Positions 45,331 to 57,900 of a DNA stretch of 64,000 bases are shown piece by piece. The first letter of the stretch is position 1, and each line of letters opens with the position of its first letter. The notes under the pieces were generated by a model. It was given only the letters and a program-made list of their open reading frames with translations. It was not told the DNA's origin and searched no databases. The stretch lies in assembly GCF_020360975.1 (NCBI RefSeq), contig NW_025408678.1, forward strand, positions 1,674,001-1,738,000. Reading direction: 5' to 3'. Source of the stretch: Hirsutella rhossiliensis. Taxonomy: Eukaryota > Ascomycota > Sordariomycetes > Hypocreales > Ophiocordycipitaceae. The position numbers were made by a program, and so were the translations under genes.

Positions 45331-48300
45331 ATAGTAAAGTTAGATTACTAGCTAAATAACTAGAGATACCTACTTTCCTCGTAAAGTACTATATTAAGTT
45401 AAAATATAAACTTATTGCTTATTTTACTATGTTTAATACTTATAGTTTAGTTTAGTCTAAGCTATTATAAATAATATTAATCCTTTTAGCCCCTCCTTTT
45501 AGTATAGAAAGGGAGCGGGTATAAAAGTAGGTTAATACCGGTACTTAAAATAAAGAAACTATATATAGAGCCTACTATAAGCAGCTTACTTTAGACGAGG
45601 CCGATATTATTACGCTAAAGAACCTAACGATATCCTTATATAGCGATTAGGACTTTTATAACTATATTAAATAATTATTTTTATAAATTTATAGATTAAG
45701 CTTTAGGGTAGATAGTATTATATCTCTATACTTACTAGTATATAAAGACTTCTTATTCTAGGGTTATCTTAAAGGGGGAGTCGAGGTAAGTTATATATAT
45801 ACCATAGAAAAGCGGAGGAGGAACTAAAGGACCTTTAGTATCTAAAGCAATATAAATAGCGGCTAGACTTATATAAGTATTACCTCGGCGCTGCTTTAGA
45901 TATAGAGTCCCTATTATATCTTATATAATACTATATAGTAGCCGATAATTAAGATAAAGGAGAGGCTAGTATTTTATAATTAGGTTAAAACGGAAAGACC
46001 GGAAGGAGATACCGCGTCTTATCTTATAGCTAAGGGCACTTACGTATAGCCGTAAGAGGTATTATACGTTAACTAGTTAGACGATAGTTACTATAATTAT
46101 TTTACTTCTATAGTACGTACGTAAATCTAACTTAATAAGCGCTATACTAATATTATTTTATAATCTATAGCTTTAAAAAAGAATATAAAGGTCCGTAATA
46201 TCGTTAAGTAATAAATATTATTCGCTATACTTTAGCTTAGTATAATAGTGCACCTATAGGTATCTATAAGACCGCCCTAGAAACGTATTATTAAAACGCT
46301 TATAGATCTCTACCTACGAGAGGTTGCCTTATTCCTTCCTTAGCTTAGTAAGTAGGTTATCTTCTTCGCGCGTAAACCTAGCTCTTATACTAGAAGTCCG
46401 CCCTACCTAACCGCTAGTCGCTCTAGTAGTCGTAGTACGGCGCGTATTACCTATAGGAATACTTCCTTAGCTATACGATATATAAAATAGCTATTTAAAT
46501 TATTGCTAGAATATACCTACGCCGTCTACGATAACCCGCTTAAATATAACGTTCTATAAAGGCTACTCCTTAAATATTATAGCGGATATCCTAACGTTTC
46601 TGTTTTTAGATAAGTTATACGACGCTAGCGAACTAAGTATACTACGTACTAATATATATTTAACCTTTCGCATTAATAGGAAACGGGATACATTGCTACT
46701 ATAGCGCTAGGGCTTTATAGTAGTTAAATTATGCCTAACCTTCCGACGTTTACGCGGAGATTGCTTAGTAAGGTCGTTAGCGTCGTAGGCTACGCCGTCC
46801 TCCTAGCCGCCCCTTTTACTACTATTCGCCGCGGCGGGATAATACTCCGTATCGATATATACGCCGCCGGAATAGTTATCGTAATCGTTGGAAGTATCTA
46901 TCTAATATTGCTAGGCCTTACTACTAATCTTATAATTACCTTAGGCTAGGTTGCTATTACTTTAATTCGCGCTCTTAGGGGAGTATAATCCCTAAGCCTT
47001 TAGTAGTAGGTTAATTAAATACTAGGACTCGGTTTCTATACTATAGTCCTTATAGGCGCCGGCTTTAAGGTCTTATCTTACTAAAATCCCTAGGGATTAC
47101 TATTTTAAGGCGTAATCCTTATATATTTCGGAAACGTTGCTAAGTTATATAAGAATACTACTTATAGGTAGATAGTTTAGTTAATTTAGAATGCTCTTAG
47201 TAGGGCTCTACGACGCTTTATCCGCTTAGGGCAAGCTATATATAGGCGGTATCGGGGCTAGTATAGGCAAAGGCGCTATAAGGCTGCTTAGGACCGATAT
47301 TAATATTAATAGTTTAGTGCCTATCGTAGCCTTTCTACTAGCTTAATTAACCGTTAATAAATCTAGCCGGCGGGATTCCTCGGCCTTACCGGCTCTATTA
47401 AACACCGTACTAAGGTATTCTAGCCTATTTATTAACCCCCTAACTTATAAGTAATAAGGTATATAAGAACTTACCTATACTATTAGGGCTACTAGTCTAT
47501 ACTTTAGCTATAGATATAATAATAGCGGTAGCCGATAGAAGTATATTAAGAGACCGTAAGTTATCTATATCCTAACTATTACGACTATCGCCCTTACCCC
47601 TAACTTAGTTATCTATATTATTAGCCTTAGATTCTATATTAGATAGAATCGTTATCGGCGTATTTAAATATCGCCTATAGATAGTAGGTATACGGTTTAA
47701 GCCTGCCTCTACCCTAAGGGATAAAGCTTATCGCGAGGTTATAGAAGTAAATAGATACTACTACTACGTTAATAGCCGCGGTAGCCTTAGCTATAGCTAC
47801 TTTATCTACCTACCGCCCCTTAAGGGAGGAACCTAAAAGGCTTAGCTATCGAGAGTAATAGTAGAAGTTATTATTAAGGTAGGTAAATCTTTTATAGGAG
47901 TAAGTAACGCTATTTACCTATAAATAGTTAGAGAACTTTACTAAGAAGTATTATTAGGAGCACGAGTACTAGATACTTTAAATATATAAGCGAGCCGCGC
48001 TTACTACTTTAGCCGACGCTCCCCTTACCTTAGCTTAAATATACTCCCTAGGCTCTAGGTGCTCTCGGGCTTTTATATTATTCCGTCCGGCCGTCTATCC
48101 GAAATAACGTATAAGGCTAGACCTATATAAGCTAGCCTCTTATTTCTCCCGTTACTCTCTACTAATTATATAGCTATTAGACTATACTAAACGCGGCTAG
48201 AAGGATACTATAAAATCCTCCTCGTAACCCTATTATAGACTAGCTTATACTATTAGCGGCCCGTTATACTTAGTAGCTCTAAGTTAGCCTTAGGCTCCGT

Positions 48301-49290
48301 ACGTTAGTCCTTAATTAGTATTAGTGCTCCCGTCCCGTTATTATATTCTACGGCCTAGATTAAAGGATAAGGCTCGGCACCTAATTATAGGCGTCCTTAG
48401 AGCGCCTTTTCTTAGCTTACGTTTAGCATAGCAATATATACCGCGTCGCCTTTACGCGACCCTTTATTAACGGCTAAAATTAATAAAAAGGGGCTTAGTT
48501 ATACCTTATATAGTATATTAGTAAGAGTCCGGCCGAGGGAACGCCGGGCTATATCCCTCGTATTAATAGACTATACGCTAGCCTTTCCTCCTTATATTAT
48601 ATTAGTCCGTAGCGCGAAAGGGTAATTTAGCTCGTTAGGGATAGCGCCGGTCTAGCCGTGTTAGTTAATAGACCTGCCCCTTATATTACGCGTTAGCGCT
48701 ATTAGTAACCGCGTATTTTCGTGACTAACTAAGGGGCTTATAGGCTTCCTTTACCTACTAAATAGGGGCCAGCGTCCGGAGGGGTAGCCGTAATAGTAAG
48801 AGATAAGATAGTCCGAGGTTAGGTTAAGGATAGAACGTATAGCTAGACGGATAATAATACCTAGATATAATAGCTTTATTTAAGTTAAAGAAGGCGTACT
48901 ATATAACGATAAAGACACGTATACTTAGTAGTAGTAGTAGCGGCGGCGGCATTTCTAAAAGAAAGGGGCGTAGACGCGTCTAGCGGTAGAGGGCAAAGCG
49001 AAGAGGTCTATATAGAGGTCGGCGGTAGACTAGCGGTATAGGTAAGATAAAGACGGCGTGTATAAGGAAGGCGGGCGGAGGCGGAGGATAGGGTATAGTA
49101 GTAAGGGCTAAGCGTGTTATAAAAGGAGAGAGAAGTTAAGAGTATATATCGACGAGCGAGGGCAGGTATTAAGATATTTATATTCCTACTATATCGAGCG
49201 TTATAACTAGGATTACGGGGCACGGGCGGGGTTAGGGCGGCGGCGGCGCGATACCCGATCGGGGAGGGGCTATTTCTAGAGGCGGAAGCA
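45331..49290. other. RIP-mutated region, unassigned
   Basis: CA and TG are almost absent. Two modest open frames (46,731-46,949 plus; 49,008-49,223 minus) are most likely chance results of RIP. A plus-strand hydrophobic stretch at 46.73-46.95 kb could be the ghost of a membrane protein, but there is not enough to call it. GTAGTAGTAGTAGCGGCGG at 48,939 is a small triplet repeat. I could not identify the element or elements here. Confidence 0.5.
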
Positions 49291-49299
49291 GCGTATTAG

Positions 49300-51900
49300 A
49301 GATTACTATAGAAAGGGTACTCTTTATAGTCTATATAAAGCTTTCCTAAGCTATAGAACCTTTCCTAGCTATTAGAAACTAAGAGGAAGTTATATATAGA
49401 TAACTTTTTCTTCCTTAAAAGGGTAGTTAATAAAGGCGTTAACTATATCTATTTAATTAAGCTTAAGGTTGAATTCTACTACTTAAGCTATAAGGGTCTA
49501 AAAAGATATTCTTACTAAGGTAGTTACTTTAATAGGTAGATCCCCTTTTTCCTATTAATTCCTATAAATAACTAGCTAGGCTTTATACTTTTAAAGGAAG
49601 CTATATTTATTAGTCTTATAGATAAAGACCTACTTATAGCTAAGGACCTATTTTCCTTTTATATTTTCCTTAAGGACCTCTTTAAAAGACCCTATCTCTT
49701 TATATAAGGCTAGATAGTCTTTCTAGGCCTAGAAAAACTAGTCTTTAAAAGGGTATCTTTCTAGCTACTTTTAGTTTACTAGTAGGTCTAAGAGGTCTCT
49801 TTTATATACCTTCCTTACTAATAGCTATAGCTTAAAGAGCTAGCCTACTATAAACGCTTTATAGGAACTATCTTTTATTAGCGTTAAATAGAAGTTAGAA
49901 AAATAATCGAAATAAAAGAGAGGTTAGTCTTCTTTAGTAACTATATCGGGCCCTATACCTTCCTTTACTTCTCGAAGTAAGGATAAAAAAGTAGCTAGGT
50001 AATCCTTTAAGGGAGGTGCCTTTCCTACCCTTTTAAGGGTTAAGATAAGAAGACTAACTAAAAAAGCTACTTTTAAATCTTCTTTTTATTTTATAAGAGG
50101 AGGTATAAGAAGGTAAGCGTATTCTAGCTCTACCGCTTTCCTATAGTCTCCTTCTTTATCTAGATTATCTAATCTAGTAGCTTCCTCTTTATCTTTAAAG
50201 TTAGTATTATCCTTAACTACTTTAACGTTAGTTTCTTCTTTTATTTCCTTATCTAAGTCCTCTTCTTAAGACTATTAGGAAGGGGGGATTTAGATCTTTT
50301 AAATTAGCTAATGTTATAAAAGTAAGAGGAGCTATTAATCCCTCTTTCTATCGAAGCAGCTAGATTTATCGAAATTTATATCCCTAGTTAAAATAACCTT
50401 CTATAAAAAGGAATCTAGATCTAAAAGATATTTATAGAATTATAGCTAACGAGGTAACTAATAAAGGCTTTAGGATTAAGCTTTCTTTTCTTCTTTCTTT
50501 TTAGCTATAGGTATAAAGGTAAGCTAGTAAGGCCCTCTTTTTTATAAAGAGCTTAAGGGGGGATTTTTAGTTTATTCCTTAGTTTAGTTCCTTAAGGTCC
50601 TTAGGGTCCCTAAAGGTCCGGTTTTAAAGGTAATAAGCGGTCTTAATAACTTCCCTTTAAAGGTCGTATAAAAGTCTTATAATAAGTTTTATTATATAGG
50701 CCCTTTTTATTATAGTACCCCTTAATCTTTCTACCCCTTTATTCTAGGCCTAGGTATTTAGTACTAACGGGAGGGGTAAAATACCCTTTTTTAAAAGCTA
50801 TTTTAAGATATCCTTCGTAAATAGCTCTTTATTAAACTATATCTTCTTTACCTTATAGCTAAAGTAGGATTTTATCTAGTTAATAAGGTCTTAGAGGGTA
50901 AACTAGTTATACTTACTTAAGTAGGTCTATAAGAAATAAGGGAAAACTATCCTTAAAATAGCGTCTATAAAAGTTATTACCTTAATAAAGCTTTCTTAAT
51001 CCCTAGAAACGTCGGTCTAGTTAACCTAAATTTCTTTATACGGCTAGTTTAGCTATAAAGGGGTTCGTCTAGGAATTTATCTCTTAGTCTTTCCTTAGCT
51101 ATAGTATTTATATTTAACGGTCTTTAGTCCCTTTATTTATACGCCTTATTATTAGCCTAGCTTATATATAGCTAGGGGGCCTAGGTAACTAAGTTATATA
51201 TACTAAAGAAGGCTATCTCCTTAGGCTACTAAAAGAAGGTCCTTAGAACCTACCCTCTTAATAGGGAAAGCTAACTTCTTAAGAGATTCCTTCTTAAAGA
51301 TAGGTCGGAATTTAAGAATAAATTAACCGAATTTTTCCTCGATAAGCCTAATAGTCTAATTCTTCTAGACTAGCCTCGTAGGCTTAGACGTCGTATCTTA
51401 GAAGATTCCTTCCTCTTAAAAAAGGTAGAAGGAAATTAAGCTTATTAAAAATTAAGGGTAAAAAGCTACCCTTTTTCGTTAAAGAATTTATATAGATCTA
51501 TTAAGTAATTTTATCGTAAAATTCACCCTTTTATATCCCTCTATCTATATAGTTAATTCCCTAGTACTAAGGTATTCCCTTTATACTTTCTTAAAGGACT
51601 AGAATCGTAAGAGTATATTATAGATATTAAGGGAAGCACTAAAGGTAAGGATAGCTAATTTTTATAGGGGATAATCGGAGGGCTTTAACGGTTAGTCTTA
51701 GCCTTATTAATCTATAAGGAAGATAAAGGCCGGATTTACTATACTAATAATTTTTCCTTAAATTTACGGTAGCGGCGTTAGTTACTATTTCCTAGTAACT
51801 TAAATCTCGTCTATCTTCTTTTATAATAAGGGGTCCTCCTTAAGAGACTATTATATTATTTCTTATAGCGTCTTTAAAGGGTTAACTCCTTTAGGTTAGT
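49300..51900 (-). mobile_element. Truncated Ty1/copia retrotransposon relic
   Basis: The minus strand at about 50,680-50,490 reads EVIKTAYYL, stop, NRTF, and further on KSPLKLFIKKRALLAYLYTY, the C-terminal part of a copia integrase. From about 49,770 down it reads PFKDQFFQAQKDYLALY (Q at stops), then KQVLSYKQVFIYKT, KKYKA and, near 49,420, DIVNAFINYPF, the beginning of a copia reverse transcriptase. It is cut off near 49,300 before the catalytic Asp pair. Gag and protease should lie toward 51.9 kb but are too decayed to read. Confidence 0.75.
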
Positions 51901-52170
51901 TTTCCTTAAAGACTAACTAGTAGTCTTCTAGCCGATAAGGCTTTTTATATACTTAGTAGGTAGGTCGATTCCTCCTTATATATTATTTCTTTAAGGAGTC
52001 CTTATCCCTTTTTAAAAGGTCTGCTTAAAAACCCCTCCTTTTTACCCCTTATTACTAGTTTTAATAAAGAGGTTCGATTTTATAAGGAACGGTGTTCCTA
52101 CTATAAATAAAGCAGCTATAATATACTCTCCCGATTATATAAGCTAATAAGTAGTATATTAATTATAGAC
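51901..52170. other. RIP-mutated, probable copia 5' end
   Basis: By position this should hold the start of the copia gag. Nothing readable. Confidence 0.35.
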
Positions 52171-52620
52171 AAAATCCTATATTATAGTATAAGAATCGCT
52201 CGTTATTTTGCATTTCATTATACATTAAACGGGTTGCCGGTTATGGTATAATCGGGAATCGAAGAAATAGAGCTAGCTTAGAATGCTAGCTAAGACCTCT
52301 TAAGAACACCGGCACGACCAACCTCCTTTAAACACGAATATTAGTGGAACCAAGACACTTCCTAATACACTCGAGGTATCACTAAATTCCTTAGTCTCAA
52401 GGCTATACGGCAGCCTAAATCTGGTCCCGAAAGGTTCTTCCGTTCAGCTACAATTGTCTATATAAGACAGCATGTCCGCTAGTAGATAGACAGGGAATCA
52501 TTAACTTTAACACCTCTTCTATACACTAATATATTACTAATAAATTCTATTGAAAATCCTACCTTATACTCCTTCTTCCCCTCTATTACGTAGTCTTACG
52601 TGATTCCTTGATTTCCTAAA
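52130..52620. repeat. Weakly RIP-affected segment, possible LTR
   Basis: Between about 52,180 and 52,620, CA and TG return to near-normal frequency, unlike both flanks. CCCGATTATA (52,130-52,139) and TATAATCGGG (52,247-52,256) form a 10-base inverted pair. It lies where the 5' LTR of the minus-strand copia relic would be expected, but I found no second copy to prove it. Confidence 0.4.
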
Positions 52621-54990
52621 ATTCCGCTTTTGCTTATATACCTTAGAGATTTCGACTAGTTCTTTAATTTTTCGACTAACGGACTAAAAGGTCTATTAAG
52701 GGACTAGTCGGGCCGGTATAACTAATAGGACCAGGGCCGGGCCTAGAGTAAGAGGCGGAGCTAGGGCAGCTATTAAAGATAGTATTAATACTCTTAAAGG
52801 AGGAGGAGCTAAAGGGGTAATAGCCGTAGTAGTAGTAGTAGGGGCCGTAGTAATAGGGGCTATAGTAGCTATAAGGGCAATAGGTCGAGCCGTCTAGGTT
52901 AAGTGCTAGCTATAAAGGAATAAGACCGCTTACTATTATACTTTAATAGCCTCTTTATTTAGTTCCTAGCTAGCCTCTTAAAAGATAGTTAAGTAACTAT
53001 TACTAATAGGCTTTATTAGTTAAGATATATCCTATAGCTACTAGCTAGAAAGAGCTTTTATTAAGAAGTATTAGTTAGCTTTCTTAAGGATTTCTTCTTA
53101 CTTAGCTAGCTATAAAGAAGCTAATAGGTTTCTAGTAAAAAAGGCTCCTAGGTATACTATATAAGTCTTCCTAATACGGTTAGTTATATAGCCCTTTTAG
53201 GGAGCTATTAAGGTCTCGAGCTTTAAAAGCTACTACTTAAGAGTCTCTTCCTCTTAAAAAGAGATTAGCTTTATAGTACTAACGGATTCTATTATCGCTA
53301 TATATATAGTAGTTAGTAGCTTTATCTTATAAAGGTATTCCTTATAATAACTCTTATAGTTACCTAAGATAGTAGAAAAAGCTCTTTATTATATAAAGGT
53401 TAGCTTAGAAAAAAAGGAAGCTCCTTTTATAAATTTCGTTACCCTAAGATAAAGAGGGGGCTTAAGAGGGTCCTACTTATTAAAGAAGACTAAATTATAG
53501 ATAGTTCTATCTATACGAGCCTATAGCTCCTTTACCTACTTATCTTAATCTTAGGGCTTTATAAGAATCGTCTTATAGACTATAGGGGCGGTAGAGTTGT
53601 TTTTCGTTATTATTATAAAGAAGGGTAGAAAAGTTAGGTAAAAATTAGCTTTTCTAGTAAGAGGGGTAAAAGGAAGCTATAAAGGATATAAGAAAGGTGC
53701 CTTTTATAGTAGCTAGAAGGTATAAAAATACTATTCTTCCTAAGCTTATAACTCTCGCGAAGAAAGATATAAGAAGTATATATAAATTATATAAAGGTAA
53801 AAGTAAAAGTAAGGGGATAGATAAGTAAGGTAGAGATATTTAATTCTTATAAGGGCAGTAATTATAGTAAGGGAGTAATTATTATATTGCCTTAATTCTC
53901 CTTCTTTCCTTTATCTAACGCCCTTCTTTATATATATTTAATATCTTAATTAATAAAGAAAATCCTACTTAAAGAAGCTATTAATATCCTTTTAACTACT
54001 AAGCTTTTTACTAGTTTTTCCCTCCTTTTTAGCCGTTACTAGTATATCCGTTTTATTTCTCGCTACCTTTATAAAAAGCTATCGCTACTTATACTTCCCT
54101 TTATACCCTTACCCTCCTTTCTATACCTTTTTTTAGCTCTTTTTTCCTTCTTTTATACTAAGTGTTTTTAGCTTCCTTAGTCCCTCTTACTAAGGGATAT
54201 CTCTAAGAACTATAATATTAAGCTATACTTTATAATAATAATATTAATAGCCTTTATTTATAAAGGTAAAAAAGAAGTAAGTTTAGTTAATAATAACTAA
54301 TATTAAAGTAAGTTCTTTTTTAATATACTTTACTAAGTCCTCCTTAGCTAGTATTAGCCTATTAAGTTCTAGGGCTTGCCTTTAAACTAAAGCTAAGCTT
54401 TTCCCTTTACTTTATATATAGCGGAGGTTCCTTTATCTCCTTTATTATTAGATTTTAATAAGGCGCGGGTAACTAATATCTTTATTAGCTTCCTTACTAA
54501 GAAGTAAGGGTATAACTTAACTATATATATACTTACGCTATAATATATATAGCGGCCTTCTTTATATTATTTATTAATTTCTTTATAAGGTACTTACTTA
54601 GCTATCTTATTAAGCTATACTATTAGTAAAGTAGCTAGGGCCTTACTATTACTACGCCCCTTAAGGTATATAGCTACTATCTAAATATTACTATTTATAT
54701 TAACCGCTAACTTAAGAGCGGGCCTAAGTATAAATAAGCTAAGTAAGGAGTAACTATCTAGCCTATTAATTCTACTTAAGGCTAAGCGCTTATATAGCTT
54801 TTAAAAGCGCGGTATTTACTTATATCCTTAAGCTACCTTTATAAAGTAAGCTATATAGCCCTTATAAGTAAAAGGTATTATAATAAAAATAAGTAGCTTT
54901 TAAAGCGCTAAGGAGATTAAGTTCTATAGCTAAGTAAGCTTAGCGCTATCCTCCTAAGTAATATTACCCGCCGCTTAAGTTAAGGTCTTT
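52621..54990. other. RIP-mutated region, unassigned
   Basis: AT-rich and stop-filled. A plus-strand Gly/Arg/Ala-rich stretch occurs at 52,730-52,890 with a GTAGTAGTAGTAGTA run. The right part may already belong to the 3' end of the non-LTR element. No gene is recognised. Confidence 0.45.
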
Positions 54991-57900
54991 TTAAAATTTT
55001 ATAAGAACTCTTTAAAGGACTACCCTTTTTACTAAGTAAGGGTTTATAGCTTATTCTATACTTTTTCTTACTCTTATATATTACTAAAGGTATAGACTAA
55101 GTAGTTAAAGAATACTTAGGGGTCTTTTATCTTCTTAAGCCCGCCCTACTTTTAAAAGCCTACTATATACTATATCTAAGGCTTTAGTAGTATATAAAGG
55201 AGCGAGAACTAAGCTATCTCTTTATAGCTATTAAGGCCCTATTTCTTATTAATATAGTATCTCGCTATTAAGTAAGTAGTTAAAGAAGAAGTAAAAAGTC
55301 TTTAGCTTACTATCTTAGGTAAGCTATAATAGTAGCTTCTATCTACTAAGGGCCGCTTCGAGCTTTAACTTCTTAGTAGTAGAGGGTATATCTATTAAAG
55401 CTAGTATTAAGAGAGTATTAAAGATCTAATATAAGGTCGCTTATTAGTTTAAGTCTTATAATATCTAGTAAAATAGCTTTATAAATCTTACTTATTTATC
55501 TTATTACTACTAAGCCTCTTCTTATAGGTATTACTAATATAGCTCTTATACTTATTACTATAGCTATTAATACTAAGCTTCTTTTTATAATAGCTATTAT
55601 TATTACTACTACCTTAGCTAGTACTACTAAGGTTTTAATATTAAGTTTAATATATTAATAGCTTATATTATTATAAGGTAAGTAAAAGGATCTACTATAA
55701 GTGCCTTTTATTATATTATAATAATAAGCTATATAGAATCTAACTATACGCTATACTTACTACTATTAAATACGCGTTTATATATATAGCTTACCTTACC
55801 TTATAATACTATTAGCTAAAGTCTATATTAATACTTAAACCTTTTCTTTTTATATTATTACTTATATATAGCCTTTAAGGCTATAGTAAGGCTAGTAAGG
55901 GCCTAGGCTCTTATTAGTAGTTCCAGCTAGCTATAGAGCTTAGGTACTTATAACTAATTAAGGAAAGGGTAGCTATAAAGGTAATAATAAAGGAAAGGTT
56001 AGTTTAGTTCCTCCTACGCGGTAAATTTCCCCTTTAAGGGCCTTAGGGCCCTTAGGTTACTCCTTTTCGAGCTACTTAGCTATCCCTATCTTTATTTTAG
56101 CTAAGAAGGTTAAAAGGGCTTCCCTTTCTTCCTTAAAGCTATAAAGAATAAGTAGGCTAAGGGCCCTTTTTTATCTCTTAAAGGTCTAGTAAAGACCTCT
56201 CTTTCCTTCTTATATTTTAGGCACCTTAAGATAAGGTACTTAGCTATATACCTTCCTTAGCTATAGCGGTAGTTATCTTAGTCTACTTTATTAGTCTTTC
56301 TTAGAAAGGAAAATAAGAAGCTAGCCTTAAAAAGGAGCTAGTAAAAAGCTAAGAAGGTCGGCCTAGGCCTTCTTATAAGGTCCTTTTCTAGGCTAAAGGC
56401 TAAGTAAGGGGTCTTTTAAATAAATATATAGTACTTACCTAGGCCTTTAGCCTTAAGGCCTTTAGCCGCCTTAGTAGCTTAAAGTCCCTTTTAATAGTCC
56501 TTAGTAGCTTACTAGACCTTTCTTTATAAGTAGCTAATAAAGACTAAGGGGGTCCCTTAGGTAAGGGCCCTTAAGCCTCTTTTAGCTAGCTAGTTAGCTA
56601 GCTTATTACTAAAGATCCTTAGGTATTTAAGGCACTAATATAGCTATATATTATAAAAGGCTTCTAAGCTAAATAAGAGCCTTTTAATATATATAGCTAG
56701 GTCTAAGAAACCTATAACTTTCTTTATAGCGGCTTAGCTATTTATAAAGATATAAGTATCTATAAGGGGGTTAAGAGGGCTAAGCTTTAAGGGCTAAGGC
56801 TTCTTAGCTAAGTTTTTTAGGACCCTTAGTATTATAAATAGCTCTATATTAGCTACTTCGATTAAGGGCCTTAGGTTCTTATAGTATACCTTAATAAGCT
56901 TATTTTCTAGGCTTATTTTATAGAAAGAGTAAGCGTTAGTTTTTATAAGAGACCTCTTAAGGTACCCTTTAAAGCTATTAGTATAAAAAGCTAAGGGCTA
57001 TAACCTAAAGTCTTTTAAGCTAGCTAAGCTAGCTTAAAGGTATTAGTATTACTTTTTAGCTAAGGGCTTAAGGGCCTTTATTATTATAATAAAGGCCTTA
57101 GGCTTTAAAGCCTATAAGGGCTCCTAGCTAGCTTTCCTTTTTTCTAAGTTATAATTAGGTCCTATAAGGGCTACTAAGCCTTTAAGGAGGTAAAAGAGCT
57201 ATATATATAGCCTTATATAGCTTAAGGCCCTTAAGTTAAAGCTTAAGTTAGCGAGGTTATCTTAAATAGCTAGGTTATAAGCTTACCTTATAAGGTAACT
57301 AAGTAAGAAGTATAAGGTTTAAAAGGTACAAGAGAGGTATACCCTTTTAAATCGTACCTTTAGTAGCGGTAGGGCCGCTTTAGCTTCTAAGGCCTTAATA
57401 AGGGATCCTTTAAAGGCCCTTAAGACCTTTAAAAGAGCTTAGTTTTAAAGCTTTTAAAAAGACTTTATAAGGCTCTTAAGGGTCTTAGGCCCTCTATACT
57501 AAAGCTAGGCCCTATAGTCTATTATAAAGGTTATATAGGCTTAGTAAAGCTATTTAAAAGCTTTAAATAATAAGCCTTTTTATATAGAGGTTAAGTAAGA
57601 TAGTCCTTTAAAAGTAGCTTATATAGATACTACCTTCTTCTTAATATATTATTTAAATAAGAGCTTAGAATTAAAAAAGACCCTTAGCTACTATATTAAG
57701 GGCTTTACTATAAAAAATAAGCCTCCTACTATTATACCTTTTAAAATAAGCTACTATTACTTACTATAGTAAATAAGTTCTATCTTTAAGGGGTTAAAGT
57801 AAACCCCTTAGTCTTTAGCTTATTTAAATAGGTTAGTAGCTATTACTTCTAGCTACTAAACGTCCTTCTTAGCTAAGGTTAATATTATAGAGATACTAAA

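Noticed and set aside
49008..49223. 71-codon minus-strand frame rich in Tyr, Leu and Ser
   Set aside because: Composition is what RIP produces (TA-rich codons); no motif.
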